A DNA stretch of 64,000 nt from Rhizobium sp. C1 (GTDB lineage Bacteria > Pseudomonadota > Alphaproteobacteria > Rhizobiales > Rhizobiaceae): NCBI RefSeq assembly GCF_021026335.1, contig NZ_JAJNCY010000001.1, positions 310,001 to 374,000 of the forward strand. Reading direction: 5' to 3'. A model generated the notes under the pieces. That model searched no databases. It worked only from the letters and a program-made list of their open reading frames with translations, and had not been told where the DNA came from. Both the position numbers and the translations under genes were made by a program. The first letter of the stretch is position 1. Every line of letters begins with the position of its first letter. This document shows, piece after piece, positions 55,625 to 64,000 of this stretch.

Positions 55625-55771
55625 GGTTTAGAGATCGCTCCTCCTCCCAAGATCTCTTGCCTCAAGTCGAAACTGGTTTGTTCCCGGCAACTCCTCCTCC
55701 CAATGCCGGGACACGATCAGCCTGGCTGATCCAAGGGCGATGCCACCTCCTCCCGGCATCGCCCTTTTTTT
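55625..55771 (+). ncRNA. cuckoo/CcsR-type small RNA cluster with anti-Shine-Dalgarno loops
   Basis: Four hairpins in 150 bases. H1: AGAGATC (55630-55636) / GATCTCT (55651-55657). H2: CCCGGCA (55683-55689) / TGCCGGG (55704-55710). H3: GATCAGC (55715-55721) / GCTGATC (55725-55731), short loop. H4: 10-bp GGGCGATGCC (55735-55744) / GGCATCGCCC (55755-55764) and then T7. H1 and H2 loops share the 13-mer CTCCTCCTCCCAA; the H4 loop is ACCTCCTCCC. Exposed CUCCUCC in loops of compact hairpins downstream of a DUF1127 gene is the definition of the alphaproteobacterial cuckoo RNA family. They probably pair with ribosome-binding sites (GGAGG) or with proteins. Confidence 0.8.
55735..55771 (+). terminator. 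rho-independent terminator that is also the last anti-SD hairpin
   Basis: Perfect 10-bp stem, 10-base loop with CCTCCTCCC, then seven T. One structure ends the transcript and carries the presumed functional loop. Confidence 0.9.
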
Positions 55772-55870
55772 GTTCTGTTTTTTGTGCGTCGCAGCAATTT
55801 ACGAAGCGACGGCCCCGAGGCGGAGGTCGCCGCGCATGTTCAAGGCGCATAACTCATTTGAATTGCTTTA

Positions 55871-56755
55871 TTATTTCGCGCCGCGCTCGAGCACGATCGT
55901 GACCCAGCCGTTGCGCCAGATGGTGCGGCGGTGGGCGAGCTTCTGGCCGTTATAGGCGGCGAGAACCTTGAGCCGCTGGCTTGCCAGGATGCCGGAGAGA
56001 ATCACAGTCCCGCCGGGCACAAGGTGACGGACGAGGTCGGGCGCCATCTTCATCAGGGGCTTTGCCAGAATATTGGCGATGATCAGATCGAAGGGGCCGT
56101 TGCGGCGAAACGCGCCGTGGTGGAAGCCGGGGGCCGTCTCGAAGCGCAGCCCTGCGCCGACGCCGTTCTTGCGGGCGTTTTCTTGCGCCACGCGTGTGGC
56201 GATCGGGTCGATGTCGGTTGCCAGAACGGGGATCGGCTGAATCTTGCGGGCGGCGATCGCCAGCACACCGCTGCCGGTGCCGAGGTCGAGCGCATTCTTG
56301 ACCTTGCGGGAGCGCAGCACCCAGTCGAGCATCTCGAGGCAACCGGCGGTCGTGCCGTGATGGCCGGTCCCGAAGGCCTGGCCGGCATCGATTTCGATCG
56401 CCACGTCGCCGGGCATGACGCGGTTTCGGTCATGCGAGCCATGGACCAGGAAGCGTCCGGCGCGGACCGGCTGAAGGCCGTCCAGCGATTTTGCCACCCA
56501 GTCGGTGTCGGGCAGCACTTCCCGCTGGATTTCGAGATGCTCGTAGTCTGGCGTCAGCGCCTGTTCAAAGGCTGTTCTGGCACCGTCTTCGTCACCCATC
56601 ATCGTGTAGACGGCGGTTTCCCATACATCGTTCGCCTCGTCGATCTCCATTGTCGTCACGGCATATTCGCCGTCTTCGAAGATCGCGCCGAGGCGGTCCA
56701 GGATGATGGCGCAGTCGTTTTCGCCAGCGTTGATGTAGAGACGGACTTCGCTCAA
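55871..56755 (-). CDS. prmA: ribosomal protein L11 methyltransferase PrmA
   Basis: 294 residues. Trimethylates L11 using SAM. N-terminal substrate domain (SEVRLYINAGENDC), linker (VLPDTDWVAKS), then the methyltransferase domain: AFGTGHHGTT, LDLGTGSGVLAIAA, DLIIANILAKPL (NxxP-type active site). A TTG start at 56755 is inferred from family alignment and the GGGGGAA just upstream; the frame stays open further, through the next gene in another frame, which is meaningless. About 45 bases after the SCO gene, same strand. Confidence 0.92.
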   Translation of the reverse strand: MSEVRLYINAGENDCAIILDRLGAIFEDGEYAVTTMEIDEANDVWETAVYTMMGDEDGARTAFEQALTPDYEHLEIQREVLPDTDWVAKSLDGLQPVRAGRFLVHGSHDRNRVMPGDVAIEIDAGQAFGTGHHGTTAGCLEMLDWVLRSRKVKNALDLGTGSGVLAIAARKIQPIPVLATDIDPIATRVAQENARKNGVGAGLRFETAPGFHHGAFRRNGPFDLIIANILAKPLMKMAPDLVRHLVPGGTVILSGILASQRLKVLAAYNGQKLAHRRTIWRNGWVTIVLERGAK

Positions 56756-56799
56756 GGCGTTCCCCCAATGTTGCGGGTGGTGATCGGGGGTAGGCTCTA

Positions 56800-57399
56800 C
56801 TAGCCCTTGATAAGGTTTTCCAGCTTTTTCACCGCGACATCGCCGTCTTCTCCATAGGCGATCGTACCCTTGAAGCGGCCGCCGTTGTTGAGCAGGAAGA
56901 CGGAGGCGGTGTGATCCATTGTGTAGTCGCCATCGGGCTTGTTGGGATCGATGGGGACTTTCTTGGCGTAGATGCGGAAACCCTTCACAACCTCGGCGAC
57001 CTTCGCCGGATCGCCGGAAATGCCGATGATCCGCTTCGAAACATTCGAGACATATTCGTTCATGATCTGCGGCGTGTCGCGCTCGGGATCGACTGTGATG
57101 AAATAGGCATGCATCTTCGTGCCGTCCGGGTCGACCTTCTGAAGCCAGCCGTCCATCTCGAAGAGGGTGGTTGGGCACACGTCCGGGCAATGCGTATAAC
57201 CGAAGAAGAGTGCGGTCGGCTTGTCGCGGAATGCGACTTCGGTGATCGGCTTGCCGTTTTGATCGATAAGATGGAAGGGGACGCCATAGGGGGCATCGGA
57301 CACCTGCTGCCTGTCGCGCGTGTAATCCAGCGTGAACCAGCCCAGAAAGCCTGCGAGAATCAGGATCGCGATCCAGATGATGATGCTGGCCTGTTTCAT
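56800..57399 (-). CDS. SCO1/SenC-family copper protein
   Basis: 199 residues. One N-terminal membrane anchor (about 5-24), then a thioredoxin-fold domain facing the periplasm. Copper ligands: YTHCPDVCPTT gives the CxxxC near residue 73, and DHTASVFLL gives the His. SCO proteins deliver copper to the CuA site of cytochrome c oxidase or act as thiol reductants. No oxidase genes are in the window. ATG at 57399 with GGGAG upstream. Confidence 0.9.
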   Translation of the reverse strand: MKQASIIIWIAILILAGFLGWFTLDYTRDRQQVSDAPYGVPFHLIDQNGKPITEVAFRDKPTALFFGYTHCPDVCPTTLFEMDGWLQKVDPDGTKMHAYFITVDPERDTPQIMNEYVSNVSKRIIGISGDPAKVAEVVKGFRIYAKKVPIDPNKPDGDYTMDHTASVFLLNNGGRFKGTIAYGEDGDVAVKKLENLIKG

Positions 57400-57616
57400 G
57401 CCGCGGCTCTCCCGTCTTTTCAGTTTCTTGATGTGTCGTTTTAGTGCGCCGTCGCGCCGCGGTAAACAGCCACGTTGTCACAGCGCCTCTGGCGCGCCGT
57501 ACCCTTGCCGGAGTTCCGGAAGCCTCGCGGTTTGAGTTAGCAAATCTTTAAAAGTTGTTTGCCAGTGTCGAGCTTATATCAAAGCCTGGGGCGGCTTCAT
57601 CATTAAGGGTGTCTAA

Positions 57617-59674
57617 ATGAAACTTTCAGTAAGCCAGAGATTGTGGGTGTCTGGTGTCACGGCTTTCATTGGCATCGGTTCTCTTCTTGTTGTCGGCTGG
57701 TATTCCAGCAGTTCCGTTTCCGCTGCTCTGGCCAATTCACAGACGATCGACGTTATCGACAAGAAGGTCAACGATCTCAGGTTTGCCAATGAGGAAGTCC
57801 GCCTGGCATCCATGGACGTGATCATCGATCGCGCCAGCAAGGCGATTTCGGCCGAGCGAAAGGCGACGCTGGATGAGAATACCAAGTTTCTGAAGAATGG
57901 TGTCCCCACGATCGAGAGCTTTGCCAAGTCGGCCGGGCTGAATATCGATATTGCGTCGCTCAGCGCCGACATTGACCAGGTCGTCAAGTCTTCCAACGAA
58001 AAGTTGCCGGCTCTCGTCCTCGGTGGCGCGCCCGAAGCTGAATTTGACAAGATAGACGATGAGATCGACACGACAGGCGGCCGCATCAAGGCCGTTCTCG
58101 ATATCGTGGCAAAGGCGACCAGCGACGCCCAGCAGCATGAAGTCGATGTGGCCGTGTCGCAGGCGCAGAAATCCGCACTTCTGCAGTTCCTGATCGGCAC
58201 CATTGCCGTTCTCGTGGCCGGTGGCCTCATGGCCTGGCAGTCTCGCAACATCATGTTGGGACTGAATGCCGTTCGCCGCAGCATGAACCGTATCGCCAAG
58301 GGCGACATCGCCACCTCGGTCGATGGCACGCAGCGTGCCGACGAGATCGGCGAAATCGCCCGCGTGGCGGAGACCCTGCGCAAGGCGACGGTGGAGAAGG
58401 AGAGGGCGGAAGCCGCCGCCCAGGAGGCCCGTCTCAGCGTCGACCGCGAGCGCAGTGAAAACGAGACCGAGCGCCAGCGTGACGAAGAAGAAATCCGCCG
58501 TTGCGTCACCATTCTGGCCGGCGGTCTCGCCCGTCTTGCCGAAGGCGACCTGACCCAGCAGATCGACGATCCCTTCCGGGCCGATCTGGAGCGGTTGCGC
58601 CAGGATTATAATGCTGCAGTCGCCCGCCTGAGCGCCGTGATCGGCAATATCACGGATCAGTCTTCGTCGATCCACTCCAGCAGTGTGCAGATCCGCACCG
58701 CCGCCGACGACCTGGCCAAGCGCACCGAACAGCAGGCCGCCGCCCTCGAGGAGACCTCCTCGGCGCTCGAGCAGATCACGATCACCATGCAGACTTCCAC
58801 CAGCAAGGCCGAAGAGGCCGGCGCGATGGTCGAGAGCACCAAGGCGCAGGCCGAGCGCTCGACGACCGTGGTTCGCGAGGCGATGCAGGCCATGGAGCGC
58901 ATCGAAAGTGCCTCCGCCGAAATCGGCAAGATCATCAACGTCATCGACGAGATCGCCTTCCAGACCAACCTTCTGGCGCTCAATGCCGGCGTTGAAGCCG
59001 CCCGTGCAGGGGAGGCAGGCAAGGGCTTCGCGGTAGTGGCACAGGAAGTGCGCGAACTTGCCAACCGCGCCGCCGGTGCCGCCAAGGACATCAAGCAGCT
59101 CGTTGCCCGCTCCGGCGCGGAAGTTCAGACCGGCGCCGAGCTTGTCACCGCCACGGGACAGGCGCTGCGCGCCATCGGGGCTGACGTAGTCAAGATCAAC
59201 GAGCACATGATCTCGATCGTCAATGCCGCACGCGAGCAGAACGCGGGCCTTGCCGAAATCAACACCTCCATCGGTCAGATGGATCATGTGACGCAGCAGA
59301 ACGCCGCGATGGTCGAGCAGACCAATGCGGCCTGCCAGACGCTCAACGAAGACACGACGCGGCTGGAAAACGTCATCTCGCAGTTCCGCACCAAGCTCGG
59401 AATGTCTGCGCGTGCGCAAGGCGAGCGGCCTGCGGTTCACGCCCACACACCGATCCCGCCGCGCGCACCCATCGTTTCCACCGGGTTCAAGCCGGCCATC
59501 GCTCCCGCCCAGCCGGGCCAGCGGCCGCGCACATCGCCCGCGCAGAAGTTGATGGGGCGTCTGGAAAATGCCTTCAGCGGTTCTACCACCAGCCTGAAAT
59601 CGCCCGTGCAATCCTCTGGCCAGCGCGCCAGCACGCAAGCTTCTCCTTCAACCGATCAATGGGAAGAGTTCTGA
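57617..59674 (+). CDS. methyl-accepting chemotaxis protein with C-terminal tether
   Basis: 685 residues. TM1 about 11-33, a periplasmic helical sensor of about 155 residues, TM2 about 188-208, HAMP, and an MA signalling domain with tip [16 protein letters not shown] near residues 440-460. A Pro/Ser-rich flexible tail ends QWEEF, matching the xWxxF pentapeptide that docks CheR/CheB on high-abundance receptors. ATG at 57617 with AAGGGT upstream. cheW starts two bases after the stop, so the pair is an operon. Confidence 0.93.
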   Translation: MKLSVSQRLWVSGVTAFIGIGSLLVVGWYSSSSVSAALANSQTIDVIDKKVNDLRFANEEVRLASMDVIIDRASKAISAERKATLDENTKFLKNGVPTIESFAKSAGLNIDIASLSADIDQVVKSSNEKLPALVLGGAPEAEFDKIDDEIDTTGGRIKAVLDIVAKATSDAQQHEVDVAVSQAQKSALLQFLIGTIAVLVAGGLMAWQSRNIMLGLNAVRRSMNRIAKGDIATSVDGTQRADEIGEIARVAETLRKATVEKERAEAAAQEARLSVDRERSENETERQRDEEEIRRCVTILAGGLARLAEGDLTQQIDDPFRADLERLRQDYNAAVARLSAVIGNITDQSSSIHSSSVQIRTAADDLAKRTEQQAAALEETSSALEQITITMQTSTSKAEEAGAMVESTKAQAERSTTVVREAMQAMERIESASAEIGKIINVIDEIAFQTNLLALNAGVEAARAGEAGKGFAVVAQEVRELANRAAGAAKDIKQLVARSGAEVQTGAELVTATGQALRAIGADVVKINEHMISIVNAAREQNAGLAEINTSIGQMDHVTQQNAAMVEQTNAACQTLNEDTTRLENVISQFRTKLGMSARAQGERPAVHAHTPIPPRAPIVSTGFKPAIAPAQPGQRPRTSPAQKLMGRLENAFSGSTTSLKSPVQSSGQRASTQASPSTDQWEEF

Positions 59675-59675
59675 T

Positions 59676-60140
59676 ATGACCAATGCCATCAAACAGTCCG
59701 GAGCCTATCTGGAAATCGTCTCCTTCCATCTCGGAGACCAGGAATTCTGCATCGACATCATGGCCATCCGCGAAATCCGCGGCTGGGCGCCGGTGACACC
59801 GATGCCGCATACGCCGCGCTACGTTCTCGGCCTCATCAACCTGCGCGGCGCCGTGATCCCGGTTATCGACATGGCCTGCCGTCTCGGCATGCCCATGACG
59901 GAACCGTCTGAGCGCTCCGCCATCATCGTCACGGACATCAAGGGCAAGCTGGTCGGCCTTCTTGTCGAGCAGGTATCGGACATGATGTCGATCAAGTCGG
60001 AAGATCTGCAGCCGGCTCCGGAAATCATCCCGGAAGCCCAGCGCGCCTTCTGCCGCGGCATCGTCGCGCTCGAAAAGAACATGGTCTGCTTCCTCAACCT
60101 CGACACCGTCATTGCCGACGAATTGTCGATGGCGGCGTAA
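59676..60140 (+). CDS. cheW: chemotaxis coupling protein CheW
   Basis: 154 residues, single CheW domain. Links receptors to CheA. Typical FHLGDQEFCIDIMAIREI, NLRGAVIPVIDMACRLG, SAIIVTD and VGLLVEQVSDMM. Two bases after the receptor gene. No cheA is in the window, so it serves a kinase encoded elsewhere. Confidence 0.94.
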   Translation: MTNAIKQSGAYLEIVSFHLGDQEFCIDIMAIREIRGWAPVTPMPHTPRYVLGLINLRGAVIPVIDMACRLGMPMTEPSERSAIIVTDIKGKLVGLLVEQVSDMMSIKSEDLQPAPEIIPEAQRAFCRGIVALEKNMVCFLNLDTVIADELSMAA

Positions 60141-60171
60141 GTCGTCCTCTGCAGGATCGGTTGAACTGATC

Positions 60172-60209
60172 GCCCGCCTCCCGCGCCTTAAGCCGCGCAG
60201 GGGGCGGGT
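60172..60209. terminator. hairpin between convergent cheW and creA
   Basis: Long GC-rich stem (GCCCGCCTCCCGCGC 60172-60186 with 60195-60209, one mismatch region), 8-base loop, no real T tract on either side. Likely transcription barrier for the convergent genes. Confidence 0.5.
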
Positions 60210-60251
60210 TCGTCTATTGCGGCCTCGCGAGTTGAGAGGAGGCTGTTTGTC

Positions 60252-60752
60252 TCACTTTGCCGCGGGCTTGCCCTTCTCCCAGGTGACGTTCTGGTTAAAG
60301 AGCGGCACGGTCGAGATCGACATCTTGGCCGAACCGTCGACGATCTGGCGGGAATGGACGAGATAGATCAGTGTATCGTTCTGCTTGTCGTAGATGCGGT
60401 TGACGACGAGCTTCTTCCAGATCAGCGACAGGCCGGACTTGAAGACTTCCTCGCCGCCCTTGCCGAGATCGATATCGCCGATCTCGATCGGGCCGGTCTG
60501 GCGACAGGCGATGGAGTTGTTGGACGGGTCCTCGAACCATTTGCCGTTCTTCAGGCGGTCCACGACGGAGCGGTCGAAATACGTGACATGGCAGGTCACG
60601 CCCTTGACCTTGGGATCGGTCAGCGCGTCGATCATGATGTCGTTGCCCATCCAGTCGACGCCGACCTGACCGACGACCTCGGCCCTGGCGGCGGGGCCGG
60701 CCAGAACAACGGCTGCTGCGGCCGCTGCCGCAAATTGTGCCATGCGTTTCAT
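60252..60752 (-). CDS. creA: CreA-family periplasmic protein
   Basis: 166 residues with a signal peptide (about 1-23, ending ARA). CreA block: DWMGNDIMIDALTDPKVKGVTCHVTYFD, with CRQTGPIEIG and two Cys that could form a disulfide. Molecular role unknown despite wide conservation. ATG at 60752 has GGAAGGAT directly upstream; the longer frame adds 15 residues before the signal peptide. Confidence 0.9.
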   Translation of the reverse strand: MKRMAQFAAAAAAAVVLAGPAARAEVVGQVGVDWMGNDIMIDALTDPKVKGVTCHVTYFDRSVVDRLKNGKWFEDPSNNSIACRQTGPIEIGDIDLGKGGEEVFKSGLSLIWKKLVVNRIYDKQNDTLIYLVHSRQIVDGSAKMSISTVPLFNQNVTWEKGKPAAK

Positions 60753-60889
60753 GGAATATCCTTCCTCGTTTCCCGCGATGTTGCATCGCTTTCGCATCAG
60801 ACATAGAAAGCGCCGGCTTGCCTTTCAATCCGGCTTGCACGCGAAAGCCGTGCTGCTACGGTCGTTTGCGGGGTTTTGGGGGATATGAA

Positions 60890-61468
<579 letters not shown>

Positions 61469-61593
61469 ACCACTCGATTTGACAGTCGGCAAGATACATT
61501 AAGAAAATCATATTTTAGTTGAGATGAATCAACGCGGACAATGTGCTGCGGCGTAGCCTTTTCCTTGTTTTTGAGAGGGAAAGGGGTGCTTTG

Positions 61594-61788
61594 ATGTTTC
61601 GACTGATCGCCATTCTTTATGTTCTTGTCGCAACGGTTCTTGCCGGGGTGTTCGTCACTGCAGTGCTGTCGCTGGGGCATTTCGGGCGGGCGGATATCGC
61701 GCTGTCGGCGTTGGCCGGCGCGGTGATCGCGCTGCCGGTCGCCTGGATCGTCGGCAAGCATGTTTTCGCGCTCACCCGCAGCGCATAA
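61594..61788 (+). CDS. small two-helix membrane protein, unknown
   Basis: 64 residues: helix about 4-27, short loop GHFGRAD, helix about 36-54, basic tail. No family recognised. ATG at 61594 is preceded by GAGGGAAAGGGG. A 125-base gap before it suggests its own promoter. Confidence 0.6.
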   Translation: MFRLIAILYVLVATVLAGVFVTAVLSLGHFGRADIALSALAGAVIALPVAWIVGKHVFALTRSA

Positions 61789-61858
61789 CGAGAAGAAAGC
61801 CACGCGCCAGCCGGGCGGTGCATAAAGCCGGACGACGATGAATGTCCGGAGACCGCTC

Positions 61859-62854
61859 ATGACTGTGCCTGTGACTGCGCGACTGAAAGCCGCTCTGCCA
61901 AGACTCGGCGTGATCGCAGGTGTTGCGCTTTCGCTTTCGGCCTGTGTCGGTGCGGACGGAAGACCGGTTGATCTGGACGACGGCAGGCCGCTGCTGGGCG
62001 ATGCCCGCAATCCCTCGAAAGTGCCATTCTTCCCCGATACCGGCTCGATGAATGCCGAGCGCTTCGGCGATCAGACGTTCCCCGTCTTCATGCAGCCGAC
62101 GGAGACGCCCTATGCGCTGCAGCCGCAGGGATCGCAGCCGCCGCAGCCGGGTTATCAGGCACCGCCGACATCGACGAAGCTCGATCCGTCCCGGGTTCGC
62201 GGCCGGCAAAGCTATTACCCGTCCGCGCCGTCTTCCATGGGCCAGCAATCCTCGCTGGGACGTCCGCTTGTCGCGCCGCAGGCGCAGACGCGCGTGGCAA
62301 GGCTCGACCCGGATGTATGGACGCGCTACGGGTCCGTGATGGACGGCGGACATTTGCTGCCGGCCATTCCGATCGAGCGCGTCAATCCCGGCCTGCTGCG
62401 CCAGAAGGTGGCCTATGCGACGCGCGAGAAGCCGGGTACGCTGGTCGTCGATACGCGTTCGCGCTTTCTCTATCTTGTCGAGGGGAACGGGCAGGCGCTG
62501 CGCTATGGCGTCGGCCTTGGCCGGCAGGGCTATGCCTGGTCCGGGCGCGGCGTGATCCGCACCAAGCAGAAGTGGCCGCGCTGGACGCCGACCGAGGGCA
62601 TGGCGGACGCCTCGACGGACATCAACAACATCAAGGTGCGCGGCGGGATGATCGCCGGATCCGAAAATCCGCTCGGGGCGAGGGCGCTTTACATCTACAA
62701 GGACGGCAAGGATACGCTCTACCGCGTCCATGGTACACCCGACTGGCAATCTGTCGGGAAACAGGCCTCGTCCGGCTGTGTCCGCATGTATAATCAGGAT
62801 GTCGTCGACCTGTATAACAGGGTGCGCGACGGCGCTGTCATCGTGGTGATGTAG
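61859..62854 (+). CDS. L,D-transpeptidase (YkuD) lipoprotein
   Basis: 331 residues from ATG 61859, which has GGAG seven bases upstream; ATG 61838 is an alternative. Lipoprotein signal with lipobox LSAC, a Pro/Gln-rich linker (about 80-160), then the YkuD domain with YRVHGTPDW (His) and SGCVRM (catalytic Cys near residue 305). Forms 3-3 crosslinks or attaches proteins to peptidoglycan. 3-3 crosslinks are abundant in Rhizobiales, which grow from the pole. Confidence 0.92.
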   Translation: MTVPVTARLKAALPRLGVIAGVALSLSACVGADGRPVDLDDGRPLLGDARNPSKVPFFPDTGSMNAERFGDQTFPVFMQPTETPYALQPQGSQPPQPGYQAPPTSTKLDPSRVRGRQSYYPSAPSSMGQQSSLGRPLVAPQAQTRVARLDPDVWTRYGSVMDGGHLLPAIPIERVNPGLLRQKVAYATREKPGTLVVDTRSRFLYLVEGNGQALRYGVGLGRQGYAWSGRGVIRTKQKWPRWTPTEGMADASTDINNIKVRGGMIAGSENPLGARALYIYKDGKDTLYRVHGTPDWQSVGKQASSGCVRMYNQDVVDLYNRVRDGAVIVVM

Positions 62855-63007
62855 AGCTTGGCTATCGGCGTATTGATCCAGATCGGAGACGCCGAATCGA
62901 TTTTCTTAAAATCTTCGCTTCTCCGATCATGGAGGGGGAACATTCAGCGCAAGCCGTCGTTCTGTGTCCGGCAGTGAGTGCTTGAATGAGAATGCGAGGA
63001 GTTGAGA

Positions 63008-63352
63008 ATGATGTTGGTCTCTGTGCGTTGGAGAACGCCGGTGATGGTGAGTTTTGCGAATGGCGCGGCGCGCCAGTTCGATTGCGTTCATGATGCGCTC
63101 GACTGCCTTCAGCACGAATGGCCTTCTCCCCGTGGCAAGCGTCACCAGAAAGCAATCGACGTCCTGAGCGCGGCACTGGCGCGCCTGGTGCCCGTTGATG
63201 ATGCCCGCAAGGCCTTCGTGTCTGCCTGTGTCGAGTCCGGTATTCTTGTGCCGCAGGCGCTGCAAAAGGGCGGCAAGGCGCGCAAGATGAAAGCCTCGTC
63301 GAACGAGGCCGGCAAGTTGTCCGGTCGTCTTGGTATGGAGGCGTCAGGCTGA
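63008..63352 (+). CDS. DUF982 domain protein
   Basis: 114 residues. W-R-T-P-V at the start, then VHDALDCLQHEWP, and ARKAFVSACVESGI follow the DUF982 pattern, a family nearly confined to Rhizobiales. ATG at 63008 with GAGGAG at 62996-63001. Function unknown; a Lys/Ser-rich tail of about 25 residues extends beyond the domain. Confidence 0.85.
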   Translation: MMLVSVRWRTPVMVSFANGAARQFDCVHDALDCLQHEWPSPRGKRHQKAIDVLSAALARLVPVDDARKAFVSACVESGILVPQALQKGGKARKMKASSNEAGKLSGRLGMEASG

Positions 63353-63363
63353 GCCTGGCGCGC

Positions 63364-63828
63364 TCAACTCGCTCCCTCATGGCTGACGGCGCCATCGAGC
63401 GCCGCTTTCAGTTTAATGACCCTGTCGCGCATTTCATCCAGATCGTCGACGCCGCAGCCCACAAGTTGGCCGATGGCGGGAACGATCTTGTCGAGGGCCT
63501 GCCGTCGAGCGCTCTTTCCGTGTTCGGTCAGGGAGATGACGACCTGGCGTTCGTCGTTCTCGTCGCGCATGCGGGTGATCATGCCGAGCTTTTCCAGGCG
63601 CTTGAGCAGTGGCGAGAGGGTGCCGGAATCGAGATCGAGCTTTGCCCCGATCTCCTTCACCGTCTGACCGTTGCGCTCCCACAGAACCATCATGACGATA
63701 TATTGCGGATAGGTGAGGCCGAGCGCGTCGAGAAGCGGTTTGTAGGCGCGATTGAACGCATGCGCTGCCGAGTAGATCGCAAAGCAGAGCTGCTGCTCGA
63801 GTTTCAGAACATTATCCTGTGGTTTCAT
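63364..63828 (-). CDS. ohrR: OhrR-type MarR-family peroxide-sensing repressor
   Basis: 154 residues. Winged helix ([52 protein letters not shown]). The reactive Cys15 in [11 protein letters not shown] is the organic-peroxide sensor of OhrR proteins. Divergent from ohr, the gene it represses until oxidised. ATG at 63828 chosen; a TTG 15 bases upstream is possible. Confidence 0.93.
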   Translation of the reverse strand: MKPQDNVLKLEQQLCFAIYSAAHAFNRAYKPLLDALGLTYPQYIVMMVLWERNGQTVKEIGAKLDLDSGTLSPLLKRLEKLGMITRMRDENDERQVVISLTEHGKSARRQALDKIVPAIGQLVGCGVDDLDEMRDRVIKLKAALDGAVSHEGAS

Positions 63829-63890
63829 CGCCTTGATCCCCAAGTTCGCCGCCTATTGATAGCAGGCGGAGAAAAATCCTGCAAAATCCT

Positions 63891-63917
63891 ATTGCGCACA
63901 ATCTAATTATGCGCTAT
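63891..63917. promoter_or_regulatory. probable OhrR operator
   Basis: Inverted repeat ATTGCGCA (63891-63898) / TGCGCTAT (63910-63917), 7 of 8 arm positions symmetric, around an AT-rich centre. It lies midway between divergent ohrR and ohr, where OhrR operators are found. Confidence 0.65.
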
Positions 63918-63956
63918 CTAAAGATCAACAGCAACCCCCGAAGTATGGAGAGCGAA

Positions 63957-64000
63957 ATGTCTGTAGCTTACACTGCGAATGCAACGGCAACCGGCGGCGG
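63957..64000 (+). CDS. ohr: organic hydroperoxide resistance protein Ohr (3' end cut by window)
   Basis: Only the first 14 codons are visible: MSVAYTANATATGG. The AxATATGGG-type N-terminus and the divergent ohrR identify Ohr, a thiol peroxidase for organic hydroperoxides. A GGAG ribosome site sits at 63947-63950. Confidence 0.85.
   Translation, partial: MSVAYTANATATGG

Noticed and set aside
55871-57481. PrmA as a 536-residue fusion protein
   Set aside because: The upstream 240 residues are the SCO gene read in the wrong frame; PrmA family start and a ribosome site fit TTG 56755.
57737-59638. 633-codon minus-strand frame opposite the second chemoreceptor
   Set aside because: Gly/Asp/Arg-rich shadow of the MA and HAMP coding region.

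Overview
The window looks like chromosomal core sequence from an alphaproteobacterium of the Rhizobiales, most likely Rhizobiaceae (inference). The reasons are high GC coding sequence with strong third-position GC bias, an FtsZ of about 617 residues with a very long C-terminal linker, a pyrophosphate-type phosphofructokinase, btaA-btaB betaine-lipid genes, DUF982 and DUF1127-like small proteins, a divergent ohrR-ohr pair, and a short palindromic repeat of the kind scattered through rhizobial intergenic regions. No tRNA, rRNA, CRISPR array, transposase or prophage was seen.

Layout. 1-20.5 kb: mixed housekeeping and envelope genes. These are the metF end, a 25-codon membrane microprotein, a CPA2 antiporter, an MltB-type transglycosylase, an amidase and a DnaJ/TerB protein, PPi-phosphofructokinase, a chemoreceptor, a LysE exporter, an SLT lipoprotein, a serine hydrolase, a GGDEF-EAL protein with a degenerate EAL domain, btaAB, a GH25 lipoprotein, and a FAD oxidoreductase tail-to-tail with a LysR regulator. 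20.5-21.8 kb: RNase P RNA and a toxin-antitoxin operon with paired operators. 21.8-43 kb: the division and cell wall (dcw) cluster, mraZ-rsmH-ftsL-ftsI-murE-murF-mraY-murD-ftsW-murG-murC-murB, then a two-gene insertion (Asp-box propeller plus MoaD/ThiS-like protein), then ddl-ftsQ-ftsA-ftsZ. 43-53 kb: lpxC, bamD, recN, a DUF4160/DUF2442 pair (DUF4160 frameshifted), cardiolipin synthase, an EEP-family protein, ligA and azlCD. 53-64 kb: aminopeptidase P, a DUF1127-like gene followed by a small-RNA hairpin cluster, prmA, a SCO protein, a chemoreceptor-cheW pair, creA, a TMEM175 channel, an L,D-transpeptidase, DUF982, ohrR and the start of ohr.

How the genes work together. The dcw cluster supplies almost the whole cytoplasmic path to lipid II (MurE, F, D, G, C, B, MraY, Ddl) and the divisome core (FtsL, I, W, Q, A, Z). 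LpxC and BamD extend the theme to the outer membrane. Control points visible in the DNA are a CtrA-type TTAA-N7-TTAA box and a four-unit CCCAT array at 10-bp spacing before mraZ, a terminator after murB, and TTAA-rich sequence before ddl. Six peptidoglycan-active or peptidoglycan-binding enzymes lie outside the cluster.

The most interesting locus is 55450-55771. A 50-residue DUF1127-like protein is followed by four hairpins, three of which display CUCCUCC-type anti-Shine-Dalgarno loops. This matches the architecture of the alphaproteobacterial 'cuckoo' / CcsR small RNAs. Other notable items are a two-part palindromic repeat inserted before both mraY and ftsW, the twin operators of the toxin-antitoxin operon with a predicted nearly leaderless transcript, and the ubiquitin-like/Asp-box gene pair sitting inside the dcw cluster.
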